Assembly: GCA_023410875.1 (NCBI GenBank)
Contig: JAEYPH010000072.1
Location: 1-63,934 of the forward strand
DNA length: 63,934 nucleotides
Direction of reading: 5' to 3'
Source of the DNA: Bacillota bacterium
Lineage (GTDB): Bacteria > Bacillota > Clostridia > Christensenellales > UMGS416
This document shows positions 32,720 through 42,266 of the stretch, in pieces (positions within the stretch are counted from its first letter, which is position 1; every line of letters begins with the position of its first letter). A program made the position numbers and the translations under genes. The notes beneath the pieces are model-generated. The model did not search any database. It was not told the origin of the DNA and worked only from the letters and a program-made list of their open reading frames with translations.

Positions 32720-34569
32720 CGCTTCGCCGCCTCAGCCAGCAGTCGGTCGGCCACATGCCGGGCCGTGAAGCCCTCGGCCTCCAGCAGCTCACCCACGGAA
32801 CCATGGGGGATAAAGCGGTCATCGAAGCCGAAGCTGACCATGCGGGTGCCGTTGAGCCAACCCTCTTCACTCAGACGGCTGAGCACATAGGAGCCAAAGC
32901 CGCCAGCCAGCTCGTTTTCCTCCAATGTCATGGCGATGCCATAGCGGTGCAGAGTGTGTTGCAGGAAATCCTCATCCAGGGGCTTGACGAAGCAGCAGTT
33001 GACGACATCCACAGCCATGCCGCCTTCCGCCGCCAACTGAGCCGCCTGCAGCGCCAGCGCCACCATGCGCTCGCCCACGGCCAACAGCACGGCGGCGGGC
33101 GCGTCGGTGCGCTGCAGCATCTGCCAGCGGTTTCCTTCCGGTTCCGGCGCACTCAATGTGCGCTTGGGCGCGCCCTTGGGATACAGTATGGCCGTCGGGC
33201 CTTCCAACGACAATGCCAGGCGCAGCATGGAGGCCAACTGCGCACCGTCTGCCGGGTAGAACACCCGCAGATGGGGGATGTGCAGCAGGAAACTCAGACC
33301 GAAGATTCCCTGATGGGTCTCGCCATCCTCCCCCACCAGGCCGCTGTGGCTGACCGCCAGCACCACCGGCAGGCGCTGCAGGCACACGTCGTGCAGAATC
33401 TGGTCATAGGCCCGTTGCAGGAATGTGCAATACACGGCGAACACCGGTCGCAGGCCTTCGGCGGCCATGCCAGCGGCCATCGTAACGGCGTGCTGCTCGG
33501 CAATGCCCACATCGAAGAAGCGCTGCGGGAAGCGGTCCCGGAAGCATTCCAGACCGCAACCCTCGGTCATCGCCGCCGTGATGGCCACGATGCGGCCATC
33601 CTCACCGGCCAGCCTGGTCACCTCCGCGCCTAAGATGCGGGCATACTTGCTGGCGCTGGTCGCGGAGCAGGAGTCCTCAGGCATGTTGTGGTAGCGCTCC
33701 GGGTGCTGCTCAGCCTGTTTGTGGCCCTTCCCCTTGCGGGTGCTGATGTGCACAACCACCGGGCCGCTCATGCACCGGGCGTGCTTGAGCGCGGCGATCA
33801 TCGCGCCCAGGTCGTGGCCATCCACCGGGCCCAGATAGGTCAGGCCCAGCTCCTCAAAGAAGATGCCGCGCACGAAGAAATACTTCAGGCTGTTCTTGAC
33901 GCGTTCCAGGAGCCGGGTGATCGGCTTGCCCACCAACGGCACATGGCTGAGCGTGCGCTTGACGAAGCTCTTGAACGCGCGATACTGCCGCTTGGAGCGC
34001 ACACGGCTTAATATCTGCGAAATCGCACCGACGTTGCGGGCGATGGACATCTCATTATCATTGATGACGATGATCAACCGCGTGCCGGAATGCCCCACGT
34101 CGTTGATGGCTTCATAGGCCATGCCGCCGGTCAGTGACCCGTCACCGATGAAGGCAACGACGTGGTGATCCTCCCCGCGCAGGTCGCGGGCCCGGGCCAT
34201 GCCCAGCGCAGCCGATATGGATGTGCTGCTGTGGCCGGTCTCGAACACGTCGTGGGGGCTCTCCGCCCGCTTGGGGAAGCCGCTCGTGCCGCCGAACCGG
34301 CGCAGCGTGTCGAAATCGGCGTCCCTGCCGGTCAGCAGCTTGTGGGCATAGCTCTGATGGCCCACGTCCCACACGATGCGGTCCGTGGGGCTGTCAAACA
34401 CGCGGTGCAGGGCGATGGTGGCCTCCACCGTGCCCAGGTTGGACGCCAGATGCCCGCCGTTGCGGCTGACCACGGCGGTGATGCGTGCGCGCAGGTCCTG
34501 CGCCAGATCTTCCATCTGGTCGCGGGTCAGCGTTTTCAAATCGGCGGGCGAGTGGATGTGCTCGAGCAT
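32716..34569 (-). CDS. dxs: 1-deoxy-D-xylulose-5-phosphate synthase
   Basis: A 617-residue thiamine-diphosphate enzyme that condenses pyruvate and glyceraldehyde-3-phosphate in the MEP isoprenoid pathway. ThDP-binding GDGSLTGGMAYEAINDVGHSG and IVINDNEMSIARNVG are visible, with SNLGTVEATIALHRVFDSP near the start and DVGIAEQHAVTMAAGMA in the pyrimidine domain. Length is normal. The ATG follows AGGAGGACAAACAACCC. It is coupled to tlyA by overlap. A perfect 15-bp hairpin lies upstream. Confidence 0.96.
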   Translation of the reverse strand: MLEHIHSPADLKTLTRDQMEDLAQDLRARITAVVSRNGGHLASNLGTVEATIALHRVFDSPTDRIVWDVGHQSYAHKLLTGRDADFDTLRRFGGTSGFPKRAESPHDVFETGHSSTSISAALGMARARDLRGEDHHVVAFIGDGSLTGGMAYEAINDVGHSGTRLIIVINDNEMSIARNVGAISQILSRVRSKRQYRAFKSFVKRTLSHVPLVGKPITRLLERVKNSLKYFFVRGIFFEELGLTYLGPVDGHDLGAMIAALKHARCMSGPVVVHISTRKGKGHKQAEQHPERYHNMPEDSCSATSASKYARILGAEVTRLAGEDGRIVAITAAMTEGCGLECFRDRFPQRFFDVGIAEQHAVTMAAGMAAEGLRPVFAVYCTFLQRAYDQILHDVCLQRLPVVLAVSHSGLVGEDGETHQGIFGLSFLLHIPHLRVFYPADGAQLASMLRLALSLEGPTAILYPKGAPKRTLSAPEPEGNRWQMLQRTDAPAAVLLAVGERMVALALQAAQLAAEGGMAVDVVNCCFVKPLDEDFLQHTLHRYGIAMTLEENELAGGFGSYVLSRLSEEGWLNGTRMVSFGFDDRFIPHGSVGELLEAEGFTARHVADRLLAEAAKR

Positions 34570-34613
34570 GGGGTTGTTTGTCCTCCTGAGGGGCAGTGCG
34601 ACATATGGACGCG

Positions 34614-34652
34614 CTCAACGCGGCCGGCGCGCTTGCCGCCGGCCGCGTTGAG
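34614..34652. other. Perfect 15-bp GC-rich inverted repeat
   Basis: CTCAACGCGGCCGGC (34614-34628) pairs with GCCGGCCGCGTTGAG (34638-34652) around nine bases. It lies between the cyclophilin stop (34665) and the dxs RBS. No T-run follows on either strand, so it may act as a terminator-like block, an mRNA-processing barrier or a protein-binding palindrome. Confidence 0.6.
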
Positions 34653-34664
34653 GGCCTGTTGGGA

Positions 34665-35843
34665 TTACTTCAAGGTCTGCGGGGCGTCGTAGGTCTCCCC
34701 GAAGGTGTCCACGGTTACGGTCTTGATGACCGGCGGCGTCGTCGGGCGGTCGCCGGCGCCGGTGGGCGTCTTGGCCAGGCGCATGCACACGGCCAGGCTG
34801 TCCTCATCGGTCACTTTGCCGAAGGCGGCATACTTGCCATCCAGCGAGGAGGCGTCACCCACCATGATGAAAAACTGGGATCCTGCCGAGTCCATGGATT
34901 GGGAACGGGCCATGGAGAGCACGCCCACGGTGTGCTTGAGGTCGTTCTGGGCAAAGCCGTTGGCGGAAAACTCACCCTTGATGCTATAGCCGGGGCCGCC
35001 CATACCGGTGCCCTTGGGGTCGCCGCCCTGCAGCACAAAGCCGGGGATGATGCGGTGGAAGATCACCCCGTTATAGAAGCCCTTCTGCACCAGGCTTACG
35101 AAGTTGTCCACGGTGTTGGGCGCCTTGTCCGGGTAAAGCTCGGCCTTAATGACGCTGCCGTCATCCATGGTGAAGGTCACGATGGGATTCTTGGTATGTT
35201 TGTTGCTCACGGTTTCTCCTGCTTTCTGCGGTTCGTCATATTTTTTTCCATAGGTGTTCACGGTGACGGTCTTCATGACCGGCGGTTTGTTGGGCTTGTC
35301 GGTGGGTGTACCCTCGGTTGGCAGTTTGGAGAGCTTGAGCACCTCGTCCAGGCTCTTCTGGTCCATGACCTGGCCGAAGGCTGCGTATTGGCCGTCCAGG
35401 TGGGGAGCGTCCCCCGTCATGATGAAGAACTGGGAACCCGCCGAGTCCATAACCTCCGAGCGGGCCATAGAGAGGATACCCTTGGTGTGCTTGAGATCGT
35501 TGCTCTCAAAGCCGTTGCCGGAAAACTCGCCCGCGATCATATAACCAGGGCCGCCGCGTCCATCGCCCTCAGGATCGCCGCCCTGTATCATGAAGCCGTC
35601 GATGACGCGGTGGAAGGTCAGACCGTCATAGAACTTCTGCTGCACCAAGGAAATGAAGTTGTTGACGGTGTTGGGCGCCTTGCCGGGGTACAGCATCAGG
35701 TTGATCTGCTCGCCATCGTCCATCGTGATCGTAACGATGGGATTCTTATCCGGATTGTCCAGCACCCAGCCTCTGTCCTGCCTGCAGCCGGCGGCGCTCA
35801 GCAGCAGCGCCAACGTTAATAGATACAAACCGAGCTTTTTCAA
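34665..35843 (-). CDS. Lipoprotein with two tandem cyclophilin-type peptidyl-prolyl isomerase domains
   Basis: A 392-residue secreted lipoprotein. The signal peptide has lipobox LLSAAGC (Cys20), followed by two cyclophilin domains at about residues 35-185 and 215-375. Each has NFISLVQQKFYDGLTFHRVIDGFMIQGGDPEG- and NFVSLVQKGFYNGVIFHRIIPGFVLQGG-type segments with the FHR catalytic arginine. QFFIM is present in both. They are joined by a Lys/Glu linker and share a C-terminal KTVTVNTYGKKYDEPQ / KTVTVDTFGETYDAPQ block, a clear internal duplication. The start is TTG (35841-35843) after AAAGGAGCGGCTC. It probably folds extracytoplasmic proteins. Confidence 0.92.
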   Translation of the reverse strand: MKKLGLYLLTLALLLSAAGCRQDRGWVLDNPDKNPIVTITMDDGEQINLMLYPGKAPNTVNNFISLVQQKFYDGLTFHRVIDGFMIQGGDPEGDGRGGPGYMIAGEFSGNGFESNDLKHTKGILSMARSEVMDSAGSQFFIMTGDAPHLDGQYAAFGQVMDQKSLDEVLKLSKLPTEGTPTDKPNKPPVMKTVTVNTYGKKYDEPQKAGETVSNKHTKNPIVTFTMDDGSVIKAELYPDKAPNTVDNFVSLVQKGFYNGVIFHRIIPGFVLQGGDPKGTGMGGPGYSIKGEFSANGFAQNDLKHTVGVLSMARSQSMDSAGSQFFIMVGDASSLDGKYAAFGKVTDEDSLAVCMRLAKTPTGAGDRPTTPPVIKTVTVDTFGETYDAPQTLK

Positions 35844-36108
35844 GAGCCGCTCCTTTGTCCGGTGTATCGCTTTGAACCAACAAAATCCACGGTCATTTTA
35901 GCAGAAGTTCCCTTCTACCGCAACCACGCCGATGCAGACGCATTTGTACGAGGGCAACCTTCAAAGTATTCTTGCCCATTTTTGCGCCAATGACGCCGAT
36001 GCTTGCCGAAGCCGGCGGCGGCCATTGCATGGCGGCGGCATGCGCGCTATCATAGGGTCTGCTGATTCACAATCTGCCATTGAAAAGCTTATGCAAAAGG
36101 ATCGTGTT

Positions 36109-36795
36109 ATGGAAGCTGTCGTATTGGATCATATACCCCTGAGCTTAAGCGCGGCGGACGCCGCCACCGCCGTGCGCGTGCGGCCGGGCACCGCCGCCTA
36201 TGAGGACCTGGAGCAGTTGCTGCAGCAGGCGCTGGCTGTGGCCCGGCCCAAGGCCGTATACACCACGGCGCTAGTGACCGGCAAGGGCGACGACTTCCTG
36301 GAGCTGGACGACATCCCGCTGGAGAGCCGCCTGATGCCCCGCAACCTGGCACGTGTGCACCGCGCCTTCCCCTATGTGGTGACCTGCGGCACGGAGATCG
36401 ACGATTTTGGCCGCGGGCTGGACGACATGGTGCACGTGTGGTGGCTGGACACGATCAAGGAGCTGATGCTGGCCCAGGCTAACAATTATCTGAACCGCCA
36501 CCTGGCCGAGGTCGTGGGCCTGGGGCAGTTCTCGGTGATGAACCCCGGCTCGCTGCCCGATTGGCCTCTGAGCGAGCAGCCCAAGCTGTTCGCGCTGATC
36601 GGCGATGTGGAAGGCCTGATCGGCGTACAGCTGACCGACAGTTGCCTGATGCTGCCCACCAAGACCCTGAGTGGCCTGGCCTTCCAGAGCGACGAGGACT
36701 ATCAGGAATGCCGCTTGTGCAACCGCAAGGCCTGCCCTGGCCGGCGGGTGCCCTTTGACGCGGGGGAGTTTGAGAGGTTGATGGGGGCCAAGTAG
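36109..36795 (+). CDS. Vitamin B12-dependent methionine synthase activation domain-like protein
   Basis: A 229-residue stand-alone protein resembling the SAM-binding reactivation domain of MetH (VTCGTEIDDFGRGL, then MNPGSLPDWPLSEQPKLFALIG, typical of the family). It ends in a cysteine cluster CRLCNRKACPGRR (C-x2-C-x4-C), suggesting a metal or Fe-S site. It probably helps reactivate a cobalamin protein; no metH lies in this window. The ATG at 36109 has AAAAGG eight bases upstream; an ATG at 36091 is possible. Confidence 0.78.
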   Translation: MEAVVLDHIPLSLSAADAATAVRVRPGTAAYEDLEQLLQQALAVARPKAVYTTALVTGKGDDFLELDDIPLESRLMPRNLARVHRAFPYVVTCGTEIDDFGRGLDDMVHVWWLDTIKELMLAQANNYLNRHLAEVVGLGQFSVMNPGSLPDWPLSEQPKLFALIGDVEGLIGVQLTDSCLMLPTKTLSGLAFQSDEDYQECRLCNRKACPGRRVPFDAGEFERLMGAK

Positions 36796-36838
36796 AGCGC
36801 TGGTTGGCTCCTGCTGCTGATCTTGTGTAGCGCTAGAG

Positions 36839-36872
36839 CCCTCTCCCCACTTACTCTCCCATCACCGGGCGA
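36839..36872. repeat. Short module resembling the 3998 terminator (family E)
   Basis: CCCTCTCCCC...TCTCCCATCACCGGGCGAG matches the layout of CCCTCTCCCC...CTCCCCCGTCACCGGGGGAG at 3984-4020 but has a weaker stem (one mismatch). It sits between convergent genes and may terminate one of them. Confidence 0.45.
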
Positions 36873-36886
36873 GTAAAGGGATACAA

Positions 36887-37774
36887 TCAATATACAATTC
36901 GACGCTTGCTTTCTAGATAGCGTATCATTGCTTGCATCTTTGGGGGCTTATTTAGATGGAGTATGTCGTAGAAACATCTATTAATACAACGAGTTATTTC
37001 ACTTTTAGCCTTACCGACTTTTAATCCATGTCTTGCAACTTCCTTGCCCCAGCGTTTCAGAAACTGAGCTTCCCCCATTCTTGTATTTACGAATTCACAA
37101 TCACATGTAAGTATTATACTTTGAATTACGCCGAGCAGCCCTCTTACACCATGCGAAGTGATTTCGACTTCATCCCCTAAATGGCAGCATCGTATCTCAG
37201 GCAATTTCTCGAATCCAATATCTTCTTCGGTTAGCCGAAGGTAATGACTCTGTGCTTGAATCAATTTTTCATTTACGCGGCCATCACCATGAATATAGCA
37301 ATTTCTAGATTCTTTGAAGTAACGGTAGCATATGATTCTATTTCTCAACAAATTCTTGTTTATTCTTTTGCTTTTCAAATATTGCATATATAGCGATCCA
37401 AATGCTTCTTTTGCCAAATCATCTGTAAAAGCTTTCTTACTCTTCACGTCCTCGATTTCATCAACTATAGTATCCGGGTATTGTAATTGGATCTTGAATT
37501 TGTTGCCTAACTTGAATCTATGCGAGAAATCATCAAGCCAGCCTTCATATATAGCGCATGCATTAACTAGTAAAATCTTACAAAAAAAGGATTTCAATTG
37601 ATGCGGAGTATACTTATTTAATTCTTTAGAATCGAATTCATTGCTTCGCATATTATCATCATCATGACTCTGTTGAAATCTGGACACGGAAAACGTTGCA
37701 GCATTTATGAGTGTAAGTAGTTCGGTAACCTTGGCATAAGCATTTCTGGATTCAATAAAAAAAGGTTTTGACAC
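36887..37774 (-). CDS. Hypothetical protein with a HEPN-type RNxxxH motif
   Basis: A 295-residue AT-rich gene in a GC-rich setting. The protein is mostly alpha-helical in character. It contains FKESRNCYIHGDGR (about residues 150-163), in which RNCYIH matches the R-N-x3-H ribonuclease motif of HEPN domains found in toxins and phage-defence proteins. ACAIYEGWLDDFSHRF upstream fits the MAE_28990/RiboL-PSP-HEPN-like pattern. No antitoxin or nucleotidyltransferase partner is adjacent. The start is ATG with an AGGTGAATTACA RBS. It was probably acquired. The HEPN call rests on the motif alone. Confidence 0.65.
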   Translation of the reverse strand: MSKPFFIESRNAYAKVTELLTLINAATFSVSRFQQSHDDDNMRSNEFDSKELNKYTPHQLKSFFCKILLVNACAIYEGWLDDFSHRFKLGNKFKIQLQYPDTIVDEIEDVKSKKAFTDDLAKEAFGSLYMQYLKSKRINKNLLRNRIICYRYFKESRNCYIHGDGRVNEKLIQAQSHYLRLTEEDIGFEKLPEIRCCHLGDEVEITSHGVRGLLGVIQSIILTCDCEFVNTRMGEAQFLKRWGKEVARHGLKVGKAKSEITRCINRCFYDILHLNKPPKMQAMIRYLESKRRIVY

Positions 37775-37880
37775 TGTAATTCACCTCATGTCACATCTCA
37801 AAACACTTCTTAAAATAGTATAAGCTATAAGGGGCTGTCGCGTTAGTCCTATAATTGAATTAATATTCAAGAAGATGGTG

Positions 37881-37936
37881 CCGAAGGTTTCCAAAGGGCG
37901 ACCGGAAAGCCCTTTGGTCGCGCCAAGGCGCGAAAT
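37881..37936 (+). repeat. Family A structured repeat, copy A3 (minimal)
   Basis: The core is CCAAAGGGC-GACCGGAAA-GCCCTTTGG directly followed by the closing TCGCGC-CAAG-GCGCGA hairpin; the middle GCGC-AGGAT-GCGC hairpin is absent. It lies upstream of the HEPN-motif gene and past the end of the GH4 gene. Confidence 0.85.
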
Positions 37937-37967
37937 CCCTTTCCTCTACGCCTGTCCCCTACAGAAA

Positions 37968-38000
37968 AAACTGGCCAGTGTTTTGAACACCGGCCAGTTT
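37968..38000 (-). terminator. Intrinsic terminator of the GH4 gene
   Basis: AAACTGGCCAGTGTT and AACACCGGCCAGTTT pair with one mismatch around TTG. On the minus strand the stem is followed by TTTCTGTAGG, 17 bases beyond the stop codon. Confidence 0.78.
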
Positions 38001-38016
38001 TCTGCGGTTTGCTCGA

Positions 38017-39312
<1,296 letters not shown>

Positions 39313-39393
39313 ATAGTTTCCTCCTGGAAAATTTCGAATATGTTACAACGATTCTATGCCAGCCATATGAGAAAAACAATGGGGAAAAACTCT

Positions 39394-39603
39394 TTACTTT
39401 TCCCCGTCCTCGCGGCTGCGGCGGTCCAGCAGCAGCTCCCATTCGTCGGCGCTCATGCCGCGGCGCAACACCTTGTCCGCACCGCGCTCCCGCCCCATGC
39501 AGGCGCGGCATTCGTGGGCGCACCAAGGGCAGCGGCAGGCGCTGTCCAGGCCCTTGGTCACCTGGGCCATCAGCGCACCGCATTGGGGGCATCCGCACTG
39601 CAT
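39394..39603 (-). CDS. Small zinc-ribbon protein
   Basis: A 69-residue protein MQCGCPQCGALMAQ with CxxC pairs CPQC, CRCPWC and CRAC, indicating one or two zinc ribbons. Its ATG overlaps the rlmB stop by the ATGA pattern, so it is co-translated with rlmB. The longer ORF start would run inside rlmB without an RBS. No function is recognised; possibly an RNA- or ribosome-linked accessory, judged only from position. Confidence 0.72.
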   Translation of the reverse strand: MQCGCPQCGALMAQVTKGLDSACRCPWCAHECRACMGRERGADKVLRRGMSADEWELLLDRRSREDGEK

Positions 39604-40358
39604 CAGCGCTTCCCCCTCTGGCGCACGGCCTCGTAGAGCAGCACGCCGGCGGCCACCGATGCGTTCAGGCTGTTCAGCTTGCCCAGCATGGGCAGGCTGG
39701 CCACATGGTCGCACTTCTCGCGCACCAGGCGGCGGATGCCGTTCTCCTCGGAGCCGATGACCAGCGCGATGGGGCCGGTCAGGTCGATGTCATACACGGG
39801 CTTGCCGTCCATGTCGCCGCCCACAACCCACAGGCCCCGCTCCTTGAGGCGCTCAATAGCGGCGGCCAGGTTGGGCACGCGGCACACGGGCACATGCTCG
39901 ATGGCCCCCGCCGACGCGCGGCCCGCCGCCGGCGTAAGCCCGGCGCTGTTGTGCTGGGGGATGACGATGGCCTGGGCGCCGGCGCACTCAGCGGTGCGGA
40001 TGATCGCGCCCAGGTTGTGGGGGTCCTGTATCTCGTCCAGCAGCACGATCAGCGGCGGGTAGGCGCTGTCCTTAAGGCTGTCCAGCACCTCGTCCAGATC
40101 GGCATAGGTGTGGGCGGCGCACACGGCCAGCACGCCCTGGTGGCGGCCGGTCGTGCTCAGGCCGTCCAGCTTCTCCTTGGGCGCCCACTCGATCTTGATG
40201 TTGCGGCCGCGGGCCAGGCCCGTGATGCCGCGCACCGATTCCTGGTTGATGCTCTTGGAGAGCAGGATCTTCTCGATGGGCCGCTCGGCCTTCAGGGCCT
40301 CCCACACGGCGTTCTTGCCCTCCAGCAAATTGGTTTCCGGGGTGTTCTCTTGCATCAT
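39603..40358 (-). CDS. rlmB: 23S rRNA (guanosine-2'-O-)-methyltransferase RlmB
   Basis: A 251-residue SpoU/TrmH-type SPOUT methyltransferase. It has an N-terminal substrate-binding lobe (EGKNAVWEALKAERPIEKI), motif 1 DEIQDPHNLGAIIRTAECAG (about 112-131), motif 2 ALVIGSEENGIRRLV and motif 3 LPMLGKLNSLNASVAAGVLLYE. It 2'-O-methylates 23S rRNA (G2251 in E. coli). It overlaps mrnC upstream and the zinc-ribbon gene downstream, both ATGA. Confidence 0.95.
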   Translation of the reverse strand: MMQENTPETNLLEGKNAVWEALKAERPIEKILLSKSINQESVRGITGLARGRNIKIEWAPKEKLDGLSTTGRHQGVLAVCAAHTYADLDEVLDSLKDSAYPPLIVLLDEIQDPHNLGAIIRTAECAGAQAIVIPQHNSAGLTPAAGRASAGAIEHVPVCRVPNLAAAIERLKERGLWVVGGDMDGKPVYDIDLTGPIALVIGSEENGIRRLVREKCDHVASLPMLGKLNSLNASVAAGVLLYEAVRQRGKR

Positions 40359-40786
40359 TGGTCACTCGTTTCCGTCGTTTTAGCCCCAGGCTCCGGTGCG
40401 AAAGCCGCGTCCAGCAACTCTTGCAGGCGCGCGGCGCTGCCCTGCAGATACAGCCAGCCCATCAGCGCTTCAAAGCCCGTGGCCTTGCGGTAATCCAGCG
40501 GGTCGCAGCCCCGGGGCACCGTGCCGCATTTGGCGTTGCGGCCCCGGCGCAGCGTGTCGGCCTCGTCCTCACTGAGCAGCGCGGCGATGCGCTCAGCGGC
40601 CCGGGCCTGCCCCGCGGCGCTGGCGAAGGCTGAAGCCTTGGGCGTGAGCCCCTTGCTCGTGCCGGCGGTGCACAGCCGCTGCCGGGCGTACAGGTGGCAC
40701 ACGGCGTCGCCGATGAAGGCCAGAGAGCGCACGTCCTGCGGCGGCGCGCCGTCAAAGGTAAACAGGCCGGGCTTGGCTTCGCTCAT
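40355..40786 (-). CDS. mrnC: Mini-ribonuclease III
   Basis: A 143-residue RNase III catalytic domain without a dsRBD. LAFIGDAVCHLYARQRL holds the catalytic Asp region and GFEALMGWLYLQG the downstream Glu. Mini-III matures 23S rRNA ends in Firmicutes. It normally sits by cysS and rlmB; here it overlaps rhaB upstream and rlmB downstream and cysS is absent. Confidence 0.92.
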   Translation of the reverse strand: MSEAKPGLFTFDGAPPQDVRSLAFIGDAVCHLYARQRLCTAGTSKGLTPKASAFASAAGQARAAERIAALLSEDEADTLRRGRNAKCGTVPRGCDPLDYRKATGFEALMGWLYLQGSAARLQELLDAAFAPEPGAKTTETSDQ

Positions 40787-42258
40787 GCGTCACGCAGGCC
40801 GGTCACAGCCAGGAAGCGCCCATAGGCGTCATCCCACGCGGCGGCGTCCTGTGGCAGCACTTCTTCCAGATCAAAGCTTGCGCGCACCACGGCGCGGATG
40901 TCGTCGAAGCTGCTCAGATCGCCCAGCGCCTTGGCCTGCACCAGCAGGTTGCCTATGGCGGTGGCCTCCACCGGGCCGCACACGACCGGCATGTTCAGCG
41001 CCGACGCCGTGAAGCGGTTGAGCATGCGGTTCTGACAGCCGCCGCCCACGATGTGCAGCCGGTCCGGCCGCTGGCCGCTTAAGGCCGCAATGCCGTTCAT
41101 GCCCCAGCGGTATTTTAGCGCCAGTGATTCCAGCACGCAGCGCACGGTCTGGCCGATGCACTGGGGCGCGGTTTGGCCGGTTTGTGCGCAGTATTGCGCG
41201 ATGCGCGCGGGCATATCCCCCGGCGGGAAGAAAAGCGCGTCGTCGGGTTCAATGAAGCACTGCAGCGGAGGCTGCGCCTCGGCCAATTGGACGAGCTCTA
41301 CGAAGTTTAGGTTTGGCTGCACGGCCTTCCAGTGGCGCAGGCATTCCTGTATGATCCAGAGGCCCATGATGTTTTTGAGCACCCGGTAGCTGCCATCAGC
41401 GCCGCCCTCGTTGGTGAAGTTGAGCGCCTGGCTGCGGGGGCTGATCAGCGGCTCGGGGCTCAGGATGCCCATGAGCGACCATGTGCCGCTGCTGATGTAC
41501 GCGTAGGAGGACGACTGGGCCGGCACCGCCGCCACGGCGGAGGCCGTGTCGTGGCCGGCCACGGCCACCAGCGGCACAGCGCCCAGGCCGCACTCGGCCT
41601 GCACCTCGGCGCTCAAAGCTCCTCGCGGCGTGCCCGCCGGCGTGAGCGGCAGCAGCAGCTCCGCCGGGATGCCCAAAGCGCTCAGCAGGGCTGTGTCCCA
41701 TTGGCCGGTGCGGGCGTCCAGCATCTGGCTCGTGGAGGCGATCGTGTGCTCGCAGCCCCGCTCGCCGGTCAGCATCCAGCCCAGCAGGTCGGGCATGAAC
41801 AGCAGCGAACCCCGCTCGGGCAGCTCGCCGGCCCGCCGGGCGGCCAGCAGCTGGTACAGCGTGTTGAACTTCAGATGGGCGATACCGGTGGAGCCGTAGA
41901 TGCGCTCCTCCCCGGCCAGCGAATGGGCCAGCTCCATGATGTCGTCGGTGCGGCTGTCGCGGTAATGCACCGGCAGGCTAATGAGGGCGTTGGCTTGGCT
42001 CACGATGCCATAATCCACGCCCCAGGTGTCGATGCCCAGCGCGTCAGGCGCGGCGTCGGCACACTTGGCCAAGCCGGCCTTAAGCGCCTCGAAGAGACCC
42101 GGGGCGTTCCAATACAGCCGGCCGTTGAGCGAAAGCGGGCCGTTGGCGAAGCGGTGGCGCTCCTCCAGCGTCAGGCGCTCTCCGTCGAAGCTGCCCAGTA
42201 TGGCGCGCCCGGAGCTGGCGCCCAGATCGAAGGCCAGATAAGTTCTCTTGGCTTTCAT
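40783..42258 (-). CDS. rhaB: Rhamnulokinase
   Basis: A 491-residue FGGY-family kinase that phosphorylates L-rhamnulose. The N-terminal YLAFDLGASSGRAILG ATP-binding segment, IDTWGVDYGIV (about 90-100), VAGHDTASAVAAVP, and HIVGGGCQNRMLNRFTASAL near the C-terminus are rhamnulokinase hallmarks. The start is MKAKRTY at 42258 after AGGAGGGCCT; the upstream 11 residues of the ORF lack an RBS. No rhaA/rhaD lies nearby; instead its stop overlaps mrnC, an unusual link between sugar catabolism and rRNA-processing genes. Confidence 0.93.
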   Translation of the reverse strand: MKAKRTYLAFDLGASSGRAILGSFDGERLTLEERHRFANGPLSLNGRLYWNAPGLFEALKAGLAKCADAAPDALGIDTWGVDYGIVSQANALISLPVHYRDSRTDDIMELAHSLAGEERIYGSTGIAHLKFNTLYQLLAARRAGELPERGSLLFMPDLLGWMLTGERGCEHTIASTSQMLDARTGQWDTALLSALGIPAELLLPLTPAGTPRGALSAEVQAECGLGAVPLVAVAGHDTASAVAAVPAQSSSYAYISSGTWSLMGILSPEPLISPRSQALNFTNEGGADGSYRVLKNIMGLWIIQECLRHWKAVQPNLNFVELVQLAEAQPPLQCFIEPDDALFFPPGDMPARIAQYCAQTGQTAPQCIGQTVRCVLESLALKYRWGMNGIAALSGQRPDRLHIVGGGCQNRMLNRFTASALNMPVVCGPVEATAIGNLLVQAKALGDLSSFDDIRAVVRASFDLEEVLPQDAAAWDDAYGRFLAVTGLRDA

Positions 42259-42266
42259 AGGCCCTC

